A stretch of DNA of 64,000 nucleotides, taken from positions 1-64,000 of the forward strand of contig NZ_FMDF01000238.1 of assembly GCF_900091955.1 (NCBI RefSeq). Direction: 5' to 3'. Below the pieces are notes generated by a model, which did no database searches, was not told the DNA's origin, and was given only the letters and a program-made list of their open reading frames with translations. Below, piece by piece: positions 15,474 through 23,991 of the stretch; within the stretch, counting starts at the first letter, position 1; every line of letters starts with the position of its first letter. Position numbers and translations under genes: made by a program. The stretch comes from Streptomyces sp. Ncost-T10-10d. GTDB taxonomy: Bacteria > Actinomycetota > Actinomycetes > Streptomycetales > Streptomycetaceae.

Positions 15474-15701
15474 ATGACTCCTGACGCGCTTCTCTCGCTC
15501 TACGAGTGGAAGGCCGGCACATGCTTCCGCTGCGCCCAGCAGGAGGTCTACGTCACTCCCAGCGGTCACATCAGCACTCCCTCCGGCGATAGTTACGGGC
15601 TGGCCGCTTGCGGTGCATGCGTCCTGGATCTGCAGTTGGAGCGCCAGCGGTACGCCGACCGCAAGGGCTTCGACTACCTGCCCGGAACCCTCGGCTCGTA
15701 G
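15474..15701 (+). CDS. Small zinc-ribbon-like protein (75 aa)
   Basis: A 75-aa protein with two CxxC pairs (CFRCAQQE and CGACVLD), a spacing that fits one zinc-binding knuckle, and an acidic/basic C-terminal helix LDLQLERQRYADRKG. No family is recognised; short proteins of this kind are common orphan genes in Streptomyces. AGGGAAGG precedes the ATG by six bases, but the IS982 unit ends only 15 bp upstream of the start codon, so its native promoter has been cut away. A strong terminator follows. Confidence 0.65.
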   Translation: MTPDALLSLYEWKAGTCFRCAQQEVYVTPSGHISTPSGDSYGLAACGACVLDLQLERQRYADRKGFDYLPGTLGS

Positions 15702-15714
15702 ACACCTCGCCGAA

Positions 15715-15750
15715 GCCGCTCCCCGGTAGTTCGGGGGAGCGGCTTTTCGC
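15715..15750 (+). terminator. Rho-independent terminator
   Basis: A 10-bp perfect stem (gccgctcccc / ggggagcggc) with a 9-base loop is followed by TTTTCGC. It ends the small zinc-ribbon-like gene. Confidence 0.8.
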
Positions 15751-15929
15751 TGTAGACGGGCTGGTGGGAGGGGCTTTCTCGGGGGAGTGGCTGGGGAGAA
15801 TCTGGGGGTGGGGAGTGATTGGGGAGCGGCGAGAATCCCCACATCGACTTCGGATCGGAACGGATCGGAACCCAAAGGAACGCAGGTCAGAGGCATGAGC
15901 CGACTACCTGCCGACGAAACCGCTGGACC

Positions 15930-16070
15930 AACAATCTCAGGGGCCAGTTCTTCACGAACTACGACCTGCTTGCCGCAGGCTCGGTGATCGTCGCTCTGCC
16001 GACCCTCGTGGTCTTCCTGCTGCTCCAGCGCCACTTCATCGCGGGCCTCATCCTGGGCTCCGGCAAGGGG
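15930..16070 (+). pseudogene. Remnant of a MalG-type sugar ABC permease C terminus
   Basis: An isolated stretch encodes LAAGSVIVALPTLVVFLLLQ, RHFIAGLILGSGKG, the highly conserved last 40 residues of carbohydrate ABC-transporter permeases. It has no start and no upstream permease, and it reads on past the usual end. It is the scar of a deleted sugar-uptake operon. The rest of the 15751-16466 interval holds no recognisable gene: the first part (15760-15830) is G-rich, and 16071-16466 has only weak coding signals on both strands. Confidence 0.7.
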
Positions 16071-16466
16071 TGGTCCAGGTCTCAGAGGGCCCGGTCCGTC
16101 GACTGCTGCGGTACGACCACCAGGAACGCGTCCTGCTCCAGATCCATCACCACCTCGGCCGCCATGCCCTCGCAGCGGCGAGCGGCCGCGAATTCCTCCG
16201 CGGGTCGGCTGCCTCGCGGTCCTCCTGCGGGAAATCGTTCAAGTGCTGTGCGACACACGGTGTGCTCCCTGGTCGTCGCCCCGGCCTGTCCGCTCCAACG
16301 ACCTTCCGCCGTCCCCGTCGAGGCTGCGCGGACGGCCGGACTCGCACAGGGGGACGCAGTCCGCGGGCATCCGGTGATTCCTTTCCAGCAACAGCATCGC
16401 CACAGCCGGGTTTTCGCGGCAGGGTGTTGCGGGCAAGCCACAGGGGGCTACGGAAGAGGGGGAACC

Positions 16467-17504
16467 GTGATCGTCTGGATCAACGGTGCGTTCAGTGCGG
16501 GCAAGACGAGCGCCGCGCGCGAGCTGGTCGATCTGATCCCGAACAGCACGTTCTACGACCCTGAGCTGATCGGCGCAGGGCTGCGGTATCTGCTGCCCCA
16601 GAAGAGACTTGCCGAGGTGACGGACTTCCAGGACCTGCCGATCTGGCGGCGTCTGGTGGTGGACACCGCCGCGGCCCTGCTCGCCGAGGTGTCCGGGGTG
16701 CTGGTGGTGCCGATGACACTGCTGCGACAGGAGTACCGCGACGAGATCTTCGGAGGGCTGGCCTCCCGGCGCATACCGGTGCGTCATGTCCTGCTCTCAC
16801 CCGAGGAAACGATCCTGCGCAAACGGATCGCCGACCGGGTGGAGTTCGCCGACGACCCGGAGCACAGCGAGCGCATCCAGCAGTGGGCCTACGAGCACAT
16901 CGAGCCCTACCGGGCGGCGCTCGGCTGGCTCACCCGGGACGCCCACATCATCGACACCGGCGCGCTCACTCCGTACGAGACGGCCGAGCGGATCGCCGAG
17001 GCGGTCCGCACCGGAGCGGCCACCGCATGCGAGATCGTGCAGACGCCCGAGCCGACTGCGGAGACCGTCGCGGCCGGCGTGCTGCTCTTCGACGAACGCG
17101 ACCGGGTCCTGCTCGTCGACCCGACGTACAAGCCCGGCTGGGAGTTCCCGGGCGGAGTGGTCGAAGCCGGCGAGGCACCGGCACAGGCCGGGATCCGCGA
17201 AGTGGCCGAGGAGATAGGCATCCATCTCGAACGAGTGCCGAAACTGCTCGTCATCGACTGGGAGGCGCCCGAACCACCCGGCTACGGAGGGCTGCGGATG
17301 CTCTTCGACGGCGGCCTGCTGCCCGGTGCGGACGCCGACCGGCTGCTGCTGCCCGGCTCCGAGCTGCGCGGCTGGCGGTTCGTCACGGAGGAGGAGGCGG
17401 CCACCATGCTTCCTCCGACCCGGTACGAACGGCTGCGTTGGGCACTGCGCGCCCGGGAGCGGTCAACCGTGCTCAACCTGGAGGCCGGAGTCCCGGTCGG
17501 CTGA
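16467..17504 (+). CDS. TmrB-like P-loop ATPase fused to a NUDIX hydrolase
   Basis: A 345-aa two-domain protein. Residues 1-190 are a P-loop domain starting with IVWINGAFSAGKTSAARELV (Walker A GAFSAGKT), followed by TFYDPELIGAGLRYLLP, a pattern of TmrB-type tunicamycin-resistance ATPases and AAA/kinase-like proteins. Residues 205-345 are a NUDIX domain with the complete box GGVVEAGEAPAQAGIREVAE plus EIG (Gx5Ex7REVxEExG), which hydrolyses nucleoside-diphosphate derivatives. I chose GTG 16467, preceded by GAAGAGGGGG; longer frames upstream overlap the permease scar. The fusion suggests a nucleotide-linked detoxification or sanitation role. Its 3' end overlaps the convergent metallo-hydrolase gene by 42 bp. 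Confidence 0.85.
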   Translation: MIVWINGAFSAGKTSAARELVDLIPNSTFYDPELIGAGLRYLLPQKRLAEVTDFQDLPIWRRLVVDTAAALLAEVSGVLVVPMTLLRQEYRDEIFGGLASRRIPVRHVLLSPEETILRKRIADRVEFADDPEHSERIQQWAYEHIEPYRAALGWLTRDAHIIDTGALTPYETAERIAEAVRTGAATACEIVQTPEPTAETVAAGVLLFDERDRVLLVDPTYKPGWEFPGGVVEAGEAPAQAGIREVAEEIGIHLERVPKLLVIDWEAPEPPGYGGLRMLFDGGLLPGADADRLLLPGSELRGWRFVTEEEAATMLPPTRYERLRWALRARERSTVLNLEAGVPVG

Positions 17505-18173
17505 GGCACGCAGCACCGCGGCGGCGTCGACGGTGAGGGGATCGCCGTGCCCGAAGCAGACCGTGTCCGGTTCCAGCGCGGCCAGCTGTCGGAACGAGGC
17601 CACGGCCCGCGGCCGGTCGATGTTGAAGACGCCCAGCATCACCTGACCGACCCCGGCCACGCAGTCGCCGGTGAACAGCACTCCGTGGTGCGGCAGATGG
17701 ATACCGATGGAGCCGGGGGTGTGGCCCGGCGCGTGGACCACACGAGCCCCCGATCCGAAGCGGATCTCGTCGCCGTCGGCCAGCTCGCGGTCGACACGGG
17801 TCGGCGGGGCCGGGGGTACGGTCAGCGCATGCTCGTACAACGGGCGTTCCCAGTCCAGCAGGGCGGGGTCGGCAATCTCCTCCTCGCCACGGATCACCGG
17901 GGCGTCCAGCCGATGGGCCAGGATCTCGGCGCCGTGCCGGTCGGCGAGCACCTGGGCGGAACCGTAGTGGTCGCGATGCCCATGAGTGACGACGATCCGG
18001 CTGATGCCGTCGGGGTCCAGGCCGAGGCCGCGCACCGCGGCCTCGATCGCGGGGGCCGCATCGATGTCGCCCGCGTCGATCAGAGTCAGGTCCGTGCCGT
18101 CGCGCCACAGATACGCCTGGCCGATGGGGAAGCGGAACATGTGCAGCTGGGGAAGTACCTCGACGAGATCCAT
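17463..18173 (-). CDS. Metallo-beta-lactamase-fold hydrolase
   Basis: A 236-aa cytoplasmic MBL-fold enzyme. The metal-binding motif HGHRDH (VVTHGHRDHYGSAQVL) is complete; further ligands are HAPGHTPGSIGIHLP (His), VLFTGDCVAG (Asp) and CFGHGDPL (His). The family covers glyoxalase II-like thioesterases, lactonases and RNases; the substrate cannot be deduced. The start ATG 18173 is chosen because the domain begins right there (MDLVEVLPQLHMFRFPIGQ). It converges with the TmrB-NUDIX gene, overlapping its last 42 bp. The 269 bp upstream (18174-18442) show no gene. Confidence 0.88.
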   Translation of the reverse strand: MDLVEVLPQLHMFRFPIGQAYLWRDGTDLTLIDAGDIDAAPAIEAAVRGLGLDPDGISRIVVTHGHRDHYGSAQVLADRHGAEILAHRLDAPVIRGEEEIADPALLDWERPLYEHALTVPPAPPTRVDRELADGDEIRFGSGARVVHAPGHTPGSIGIHLPHHGVLFTGDCVAGVGQVMLGVFNIDRPRAVASFRQLAALEPDTVCFGHGDPLTVDAAAVLRASADRDSGLQVEHG

Positions 18174-18442
18174 AAGGCGAACGTATGCGGACGTACCCGC
18201 CCGTCGCCCGGATCTACGCTCTGGGCGAGCTTCGCTCAGCGCGTAGTGCGGCTGCGCGGGCCTCCGTCGGCAGCGCCCGGCCGATCCCTGGCCCCGTCGT
18301 CCCGGGCCGATTCTGTGAAACCGGGCGCGGACCGACCCGTGGCGGGTGGTCCGGACCCGGTCCGCCACGTACGGAGCGGCGGACCGGTCGAGCCCTGCGA
18401 ACAGGAGATCCGCAGGAACACGGCGGGATCGATGACGTGAAG

Positions 18443-19807
18443 TCAGGCCTGCTTGGAATCCGCGTAGTTCCGCAGGAACAGCGCCTCGGCGAGCGAAAGC
18501 CGCTCCAGCTCCCCGGGTGACACGCTCTCGTTCACCGCGTGGATCTGTGCCTCCGGCTCGCTCAGGCCGATCAGGAGGATCTCGGCCTGCGGGTAGAGGG
18601 CGGCGAGGGTGTTGCAGAGCGGGATCGAGCCGCCCATCCCGGACGTCTGCATCTTCTCGCCGGGGTACGCGGCTTCCATCGCCTGCGCCATGGATGTGTA
18701 CGCCGGGCTGGAGGTGTCCGCGCGGAACGGCTGGCCCTGGCCGACCTGCTCCACCGACACCCTGGCCCCCCACGGGGCGTGCGCCTTGAGGTGAGCGGTC
18801 AGCAACTCGGTCGCCTTCGCGGCGTCCTGGCCCGGTGGCACCCGCAGGCTGATCTGCGCCCGCGCGCTCGCCTGCAGCGACGGTGTCGCGCCGACCACCG
18901 GCGGGCAGTCGATACCGATGACGGTGACGGCGGGCCGCGCCCAGATCCGGTCGGCGACCGTACCCGTGCCGATCAGTCCGACGCCGTCGAGGACCTTCGC
19001 GTCCTTGCGGAACTCGGCCTCCGTGTACTGCAGTCCGTCCCATTCGGCGTCCGTGGCGAGCCCGTCGACTGTCGTGGTGCCGTCCTCGGCGCGCAGCGAC
19101 GACAGCAGCTGGATCATCGCCGCCAGCGCATCCGGGGCGGCGCCGCCGAACTGTCCGGAATGCAGGTTTCCTTCGAGGGTGTCGAGTGTGACCCGCAGCA
19201 TCGTCATACCGCGCAGCGTCGCGGTCACCGTCGGCAGACCGACCCGGAAATTGCCGGTGTCGCCGATGACGATCGTGTCGGCGGCCAGCAGTTCGGGGTG
19301 CGCCTCGGCGTACCGTTCCAGGCCGCCGGTGCCCTGTTCCTCGGAACCCTCGGCGATCACCTTGACGGAGACCGGGATGCCGCCGTTCGCCTTGAGGGCG
19401 CGCAGGGCGAGGAGATGCATGATGAAGCCGCCCTTGCAGTCGGCCGCGCCGCGGCCGAACCAGCGGCCGTCGCGCTCCGTCAGCTCGAACGGCGGGGAGA
19501 GCCAGGCGCTCTCGTCGAGCGGAGGCTGCACGTCGTAGTGCGCGTAGAGCAGTACGGTCGGGGCGTCGGCCGGGCCGGGCAGGAAGCCGTACACCGACTG
19601 GGTGCCGTCGGGGGTGTCGAGCAGGGCGACATCCTGGAAGTCCTCGGCGCGCAGCGCGTCGGCGACCCAGTTGGCAGCCGCCTCGCACTCGCTCTTCGGG
19701 AACTGCGCGGGATCCGCCACCGACTGGAAGGCCACGAGCTCGGTCAGCTCCGCCTTGGCGCGGGGCATCAGCGAGGCAACGGTCTCGGAGATCGGACGGG
19801 CGGTCAT
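18443..19807 (-). CDS. M20-family dipeptidase / metallopeptidase
   Basis: A 454-aa zinc-dependent amidohydrolase of the M20 family (dipeptidase, carnosinase-like). Metal and catalytic residues are visible: LLYAHYDVQPP (His90, Asp92), RGAADCKGGFIMH (Asp123), AEGSEEQGTGG (catalytic and metal Glu pair near 157), VIGDTGNF (Asp), and a C-terminal His in EAQIHAVNESV. The lid/dimerisation domain lies in between. GAGGAG lies seven bases before ATG 19807. It is divergent from the flavoenzyme gene. A cytoplasmic role in peptide turnover is likely. Confidence 0.9.
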   Translation of the reverse strand: MTARPISETVASLMPRAKAELTELVAFQSVADPAQFPKSECEAAANWVADALRAEDFQDVALLDTPDGTQSVYGFLPGPADAPTVLLYAHYDVQPPLDESAWLSPPFELTERDGRWFGRGAADCKGGFIMHLLALRALKANGGIPVSVKVIAEGSEEQGTGGLERYAEAHPELLAADTIVIGDTGNFRVGLPTVTATLRGMTMLRVTLDTLEGNLHSGQFGGAAPDALAAMIQLLSSLRAEDGTTTVDGLATDAEWDGLQYTEAEFRKDAKVLDGVGLIGTGTVADRIWARPAVTVIGIDCPPVVGATPSLQASARAQISLRVPPGQDAAKATELLTAHLKAHAPWGARVSVEQVGQGQPFRADTSSPAYTSMAQAMEAAYPGEKMQTSGMGGSIPLCNTLAALYPQAEILLIGLSEPEAQIHAVNESVSPGELERLSLAEALFLRNYADSKQA

Positions 19808-19990
19808 GGGCACGCTCCTCGTGGGTGCGACGTTATGTGTACGAATCCGGGTACATGTACACCGAGTGTGCGGCGTTGCATGTAGGACGAAAGCACGGTC
19901 GATCCTCCCACAGCGGGGGCCGGGCCCGGCGCGCCGTAGGATGCCGTGAGCAGCATGGGCCACTGGTGGGATCGGGAGCAGAAGCACATC

Positions 19991-21205
19991 GTGAGCAGCG
20001 AGAACGCAGACGCCGTACATGAGCACGAAGAGTCGTCCGTGTGGGACGTCGTCGTAGTGGGTGGCGGACCGGCCGGAGCCTCCGCGGCATACGCGGCGGC
20101 GGTCGCCGGCCGACGGGTACTGCTCCTCGAGAAGGCGGAACTGCCGCGCTACAAGACGTGTGGCGGCGGCATCATCGGGTTCTCACGGGATTCGCTGCCG
20201 CCCGGGTTCGAACTGCCGCTGCGGGACCGGATCCACGCGGTCACGTTCTCGCTCAACGGCAGGCTGGCGCGGACCCGCCGCTCCAAGAGGATGCTCTTCG
20301 GGCTCATCAACCGCCCCGAGTTCGACGCGGGGCTGGTCGAGGAGGCGCAGAAGGCGGGCGCCGAGCTCCGTACCGGAGCGACCGTGACGAGGGTCGAGCA
20401 GCACGGCGCCGCGGTGCCGGACCGGCGCACGGTCGCCGTGGTGCTGTCCGGCGGCGAGACGCTCCTGGCCCGCGCGGTCGTCGGTGCGGATGGCAGCGCC
20501 GGGCGGATAGGAGCCCATGTCGGGGTGAAACTCGACCAGGTGGACCTCGGCCTGGAGGCCGAGATCCCGGTTCCGGAGACGGTCGCGGAGGACTGGGCGG
20601 GACGGGTGCTGATCGACTGGGGCCCCATGCCCGGCAGTTACGGCTGGGTGTTCCCCAAGGGCGACACCCTCACCGTCGGCGTGATCTCGGCGCGGGGTGA
20701 CGGGGCGGGAACCAAGCGGTATCTGGAGGACTTCATCGCCCGGCTCGGTCTCGCCGGCTTCGAGCCGAAGATCTCCTCCGGGCACCTGACGCGCTGCCGC
20801 AGCGACGACTCGCCTCTCTCGCGCGGGCGGGTGCTGGTGTGCGGCGATGCGGCGGGGCTGCTGGAGCCGTGGACCCGCGAAGGCATCTCCTTCGCACTGC
20901 GGTCGGGGCGGCTCGCCGGTGAGTGGGCGGTCCGGATCGCGGAGTCGCACGATGCCGTGGACGCCCGACGCCAGGCGCTCAACTACGCCTTCGCCATCAA
21001 GGCCGGCCTGGGCGTCGAGATGGGTGTCGGGCGGCGCATGCTGAAACTGTTCGAGCGTCGGCCCGGGGTGCTGCACGCGGTGCTGACGGGATTCCGCCCG
21101 GCCTGGAACGCGTTCGCCGGGATCACCCGCGGAACGACTTCGCTGGCTGAGCTGGTCCGTACGCATCCGCTGGCGCAGCGGGCCCTGTCGGCGATGGACC
21201 GCTGA
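19991..21205 (+). CDS. Geranylgeranyl reductase family FAD-dependent oxidoreductase
   Basis: A 404-aa flavoprotein. The FAD dinucleotide fold is VVVVGGGPAGASAAYAAAVA near the N terminus, then LPRYKTCGGGIIG, a family landmark, ARAVVGADGSAGRIG, and the second FAD motif VLVCGDAAGLLEPWTREGIS. Such enzymes reduce isoprenoid double bonds (geranylgeranyl chains, menaquinone tails) or act as related monooxygenase-like reductases. A TAGGAT box at 19937-19942 suggests transcription starts just downstream, so GTG 19991 is preferred over GTG 19946. It is divergent from the M20 peptidase gene. Confidence 0.87.
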   Translation: MSSENADAVHEHEESSVWDVVVVGGGPAGASAAYAAAVAGRRVLLLEKAELPRYKTCGGGIIGFSRDSLPPGFELPLRDRIHAVTFSLNGRLARTRRSKRMLFGLINRPEFDAGLVEEAQKAGAELRTGATVTRVEQHGAAVPDRRTVAVVLSGGETLLARAVVGADGSAGRIGAHVGVKLDQVDLGLEAEIPVPETVAEDWAGRVLIDWGPMPGSYGWVFPKGDTLTVGVISARGDGAGTKRYLEDFIARLGLAGFEPKISSGHLTRCRSDDSPLSRGRVLVCGDAAGLLEPWTREGISFALRSGRLAGEWAVRIAESHDAVDARRQALNYAFAIKAGLGVEMGVGRRMLKLFERRPGVLHAVLTGFRPAWNAFAGITRGTTSLAELVRTHPLAQRALSAMDR

Positions 21206-21245
21206 CACCTGACACCTGACGCCGAGGGCGGGCCGGGCCGCACGG

Positions 21246-21698
21246 TCAGCCCTCCACGGTGATCCGGAAGACGGGGTGGTCCGGGCAGGCGGCCAGGAGT
21301 TCTGCGTCCGTGGACTGTGCGGTGATGCCCCGGAAGTACTGGTTGACCTCCCAGCCCCACCGCTCGAGGTAGGCGCGGATGATCAGCGTCTTCTGCTCGT
21401 CGTCCGCGATCTCCACGGCCGTGAAGGTACGGATCTTCCGGCCCACCCGCAGCTCGCCGCCACCGGCGACCCGCATGTTGCGCACCCACTGGGAGTGGCC
21501 CCGCGCGGAGACCAGATACTGCGTGCCCTCGTAGGTGTGGCAGTTCACGGGAATGCGCTGCATCTGCCCGCTCTTGCGGCCACGCACCGACATCTCGGCC
21601 GAGCCGAGAAGGCTGACGCCGTGCCGGGCGAGCCAGCCGACGATGCTGTTCATCCGGACGTTGAACGCGTTGCCCTGAAGGTAGTACGGCTGAGACAT
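21246..21698 (-). CDS. Deazaflavin-dependent nitroreductase-family protein
   Basis: A 150-aa split-barrel protein of the Ddn/DUF385 type, whose members use F420 (deazaflavin) to reduce nitro groups, quinones or other substrates. Landmarks are MSVRGRKSGQMQRIPVNCH and QYLVSARGHSQWVRNMRVAG, with WVRN being the cofactor-site motif, and the C-terminal PVFRITVEG. ATG 21698 is preceded by GGGAGAGT. The gene is divergent from a tetR gene, with two copies of an agagcagtgctct palindrome between them, so it is very likely the repressor's target. Confidence 0.87.
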   Translation of the reverse strand: MSQPYYLQGNAFNVRMNSIVGWLARHGVSLLGSAEMSVRGRKSGQMQRIPVNCHTYEGTQYLVSARGHSQWVRNMRVAGGGELRVGRKIRTFTAVEIADDEQKTLIIRAYLERWGWEVNQYFRGITAQSTDAELLAACPDHPVFRITVEG

Positions 21699-21718
21699 GG
21701 TGACTCTCCCACTGTTTT

Positions 21719-21785
21719 GAGAGCAGTGCTCTCGCTTGAGATCAGTGTGCATGGAAGTGGTGGTCAAAAGCAAGAGCAGTGCTCT
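21719..21785. promoter_or_regulatory. Twin TetR operator
   Basis: Two copies of the palindrome agagcagtgctct, at 21719-21733 (extended to gagagcagtgctctc) and 21773-21785, lie between the divergent deazaflavin-dependent reductase and tetR genes, about 52 bp apart. One is close to each start codon. They are the probable binding sites of the TetR encoded at 21828. Confidence 0.72.
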
Positions 21786-21827
21786 CGTTGTTGGTCGATG
21801 CTCTTCATTCGTGGCAGACTGAAGACC

Positions 21828-22538
21828 ATGAGCGCTATCCGAGGAGCCAGGGAACGGGCCCGTATCGAGGTCACCGCCGCCATCAAGGACGAGGCGAGGA
21901 AACAACTCGCGGCCGAAGGCGCCGCAAAGCTCTCGCTGCGCGCCGTGGCACGTGCACTCGGAATGGCGTCCTCCGCGCTCTACCGCTACTTCCCCAGCCG
22001 GGACGAACTGCTCACGGCCCTGATCGTCGATGCGTACGACTCCGTGGGCGAGAGTGCCGAGGCCGCACACCGGGCCGCCCGTGCCGCTGCCGCCCCCCAC
22101 GCCACCCGCTGGACCGCCGTCGCCCACGCCGTACGCGACTGGGCCCTCGCCCACCCCCATGAGTACGCCCTGATCTACGGCTCGCCCGTGCCCGGTTACA
22201 CCGCACCGCAGGCGACGATCGGTCCCGCCTCCCGCGTCGGTCTCGTCCTGATCACCGTCGTCGGCGAGGCCTACCGAACGGACGGTCTCGCGCTGCCGCC
22301 GCTCGCCGACGAGTTGCGCGCCGAGGCTGAACGGATGGTCGCCGAGTTCGCCCCCGACCTTCCTCCGGAGATCGTCGCCCCACTGATCGCTGCCTGGTCG
22401 CAGCTGTTCGGGCTGATCTCTTTCGAGGTTTTCGGCCAGTTCAACCGAGTGGTGGAGGCCCGGCAGACCTTCTTCCAGGAAGCAGTCACCGAACTGGCCC
22501 GCGCGGTCGGTCTGCTCGGCCGCCGAGGCGGCTTGTAG
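21828..22538 (+). CDS. TetR-family transcriptional regulator
   Basis: A 236-aa repressor. The N-terminal HTH is ARERARIEVTAAIKDEARKQ followed by AAKLSLRAVARALGMASSAL and YRYFPSRDELL, the canonical TetR recognition helix. The C-terminal domain starts after residue 75 and contains HEYALIYGSPVPGY, a motif of the WHG/TetR_C subgroup. It is divergent from the deazaflavin-dependent reductase gene and likely represses it and itself via the two agagcagtgctct palindromes. GAAGACC precedes ATG 21828, so the mRNA may be weakly led or leaderless. The 211 bp after its stop contain only the promoter of the two-component operon. Confidence 0.88.
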   Translation: MSAIRGARERARIEVTAAIKDEARKQLAAEGAAKLSLRAVARALGMASSALYRYFPSRDELLTALIVDAYDSVGESAEAAHRAARAAAAPHATRWTAVAHAVRDWALAHPHEYALIYGSPVPGYTAPQATIGPASRVGLVLITVVGEAYRTDGLALPPLADELRAEAERMVAEFAPDLPPEIVAPLIAAWSQLFGLISFEVFGQFNRVVEARQTFFQEAVTELARAVGLLGRRGGL

Positions 22539-22671
22539 GGTCGCCCGCGCTGTGCGGCAGCCAGTCGTTGATGGCGAGCAGAACCGGGCAGCCGAGCCCC
22601 ACAAGCGTGCTCGGCAGGGCCCACAGCGGCGTGACGCGGGCCGCCGCATGGAGGTCACGGACCCCGTACGA

Positions 22672-22742
22672 CGTACTCCACAGGGAGTACGGGTGATCAC
22701 CACGCCCGGCTGACGCCTCCGCCGCGGCTCGCGGTCTAGCGT
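22672..22742 (+). promoter_or_regulatory. Promoter and palindromic site of the two-component operon
   Basis: A perfect inverted repeat, cgtactcc-acag-ggagtacg (22672-22691), lies about 60-78 bp before a TAGCGT -10 box at 22737-22742. The A of ATG 22750 is seven bases after the -10 box, so the kinase mRNA is probably leaderless. The palindrome is placed where an activator would bind and may be the site of the downstream NarL-type regulator. Confidence 0.55.
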
Positions 22743-22749
22743 GGCCGAC

Positions 22750-23991
22750 ATGGAAGAGCAACGCTCACACTGGGCGCACGGCGAGCCGCCGCGCTGGCTG
22801 ACGGGGGCGCCGGGGCACTACGCCGCCCGGCTGCCCTGGCCGTCGACGATCCTGCTCGGTGCCGTCGTCATGGTCGGTTCGACGATCGCGGCCCGGGGGC
22901 AGATGGACGAGCGGGCGCCGCTGGACATCTTTGCGCGGCTGCTGCTCTTCCTGGCCGTCGCCGTACTTCTGCTGCGCCATCGCCACCCCGTGCTGGCCGT
23001 CTTCGGCAGTTCGGCCGCGGCGATGATCTACCTCGCGGCCGGCTATCCGTACGGACCGGTCTTCCTCGCCGTTGCCGTGGGCTGCTTCAGCGCCGTTGTC
23101 TCCGGGCACCGGCGGGCCGCCTGGACAGCCGTCGGGATGGTGTGGCTGGGGCACGTCCTGGTGGCTCACTGGCTCTACCGGTGGCTGCCGCCCTCCGAAG
23201 ACCACGTCGCCGCCTGGGGGCAGGAACTGGGCGTTGCCGCTTGGGTGGTGGCCATCATCGCCGCCGCCGAGTTCGTACGCGTGCGCCGTGAGCAGTGGGA
23301 AGATCAGCGCGCGGAGCGGCACGCCGCGGAGCAGCGCCGGGCCGACGAGGAGCGGCTGCGGATGGCGCGCGAGCTCCATGACGTCCTGGCCCACAGCATC
23401 TCCGTCATCAACGTCCAGTCGAGTGTGGGGCTGGCGTTGCTGGACTCCGACCCCGAGCAGGCCCGTACCGCCCTCACCACCATCAAGGCCGCCAGCAAGG
23501 AGGCGCTGGGCGAGGTCCGCCAGGTCCTCGACACCCTGCGTACGCCTGGAGACGCCCCCAGGGCCCCGGCTCCCGGACTCGACAGGCTCCCCGAGCTCGT
23601 CGAACAGGCGGCGGGCGCCGGGCTGACCGTCACGGTCGAGACCGATGGTGTACGCGGCGCGGTCCCGCCCGGCGCGGATCTTGCTGCTTTCCGGATCGTG
23701 CAGGAGGCGCTGACGAATGTGGTCCGGCACTCCGGATCGCGCACCGCGCGGGTCCGTATCGGTTACGGGCCCGCCCGCATCCGGCTGCGCATCGACGACG
23801 AAGGCCCCGCCACCGACAACGACGCAGGGGGCAGCGGCAACGGGCTGGCAGGAATGCGGGAGCGGGCCGCCGCACTGGGTGGCACGATCGAGGCGGGGCC
23901 CCGGGCCGACGGCGGCTTCCGGGTGTGTGCCGAGCTTCCGCTGCCGTCCGATTCGCCCGGCGTGGCAGCGCACAAGGAGGAGACACCGTGA
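22750..23991 (+). CDS. NarL-group sensor histidine kinase
   Basis: A 413-aa membrane kinase. The N-terminal third has about five hydrophobic segments (ILLGAVVMVGSTIAARG through WVVAIIAAAEFV), then a charged coiled region (RREQWEDQRAERHAAEQRRA). The HisKA_3 dimerisation motif RMARELHDVLAHSISVINVQ holds the phosphorylated His near residue 210. The ATPase domain carries FRIVQEALTNVVRHSGS (N box) and GNGLAGMRERAAALGG (G box). It phosphorylates the response regulator encoded next, with which it overlaps by four bases (GTGA). The short periplasmic loops suggest it senses something in or at the membrane, such as cell-envelope stress. Confidence 0.92.
   Translation: MEEQRSHWAHGEPPRWLTGAPGHYAARLPWPSTILLGAVVMVGSTIAARGQMDERAPLDIFARLLLFLAVAVLLLRHRHPVLAVFGSSAAAMIYLAAGYPYGPVFLAVAVGCFSAVVSGHRRAAWTAVGMVWLGHVLVAHWLYRWLPPSEDHVAAWGQELGVAAWVVAIIAAAEFVRVRREQWEDQRAERHAAEQRRADEERLRMARELHDVLAHSISVINVQSSVGLALLDSDPEQARTALTTIKAASKEALGEVRQVLDTLRTPGDAPRAPAPGLDRLPELVEQAAGAGLTVTVETDGVRGAVPPGADLAAFRIVQEALTNVVRHSGSRTARVRIGYGPARIRLRIDDEGPATDNDAGGSGNGLAGMRERAAALGGTIEAGPRADGGFRVCAELPLPSDSPGVAAHKEETP

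Noticed and set aside
15819-16466. Long N-terminal extension of the TmrB-NUDIX frame (to 561 aa)
   Set aside because: The extension crosses a permease scar and low-quality sequence. GTG 16467 has a good ribosome site and begins exactly at the P-loop domain.
17463-19688. 741-aa minus-strand frame spanning the MBL and M20 genes
   Set aside because: Only its last 236 codons are protein-like (the MBL hydrolase). The rest is an Arg/Gly-rich shadow of the M20 gene in another frame.
19946-20000. GTG 19946 as start of the geranylgeranyl-reductase-type gene
   Set aside because: It lies only four bases after a TAGGAT -10 box, so it would precede the transcript start; GTG 19991 is preferred.
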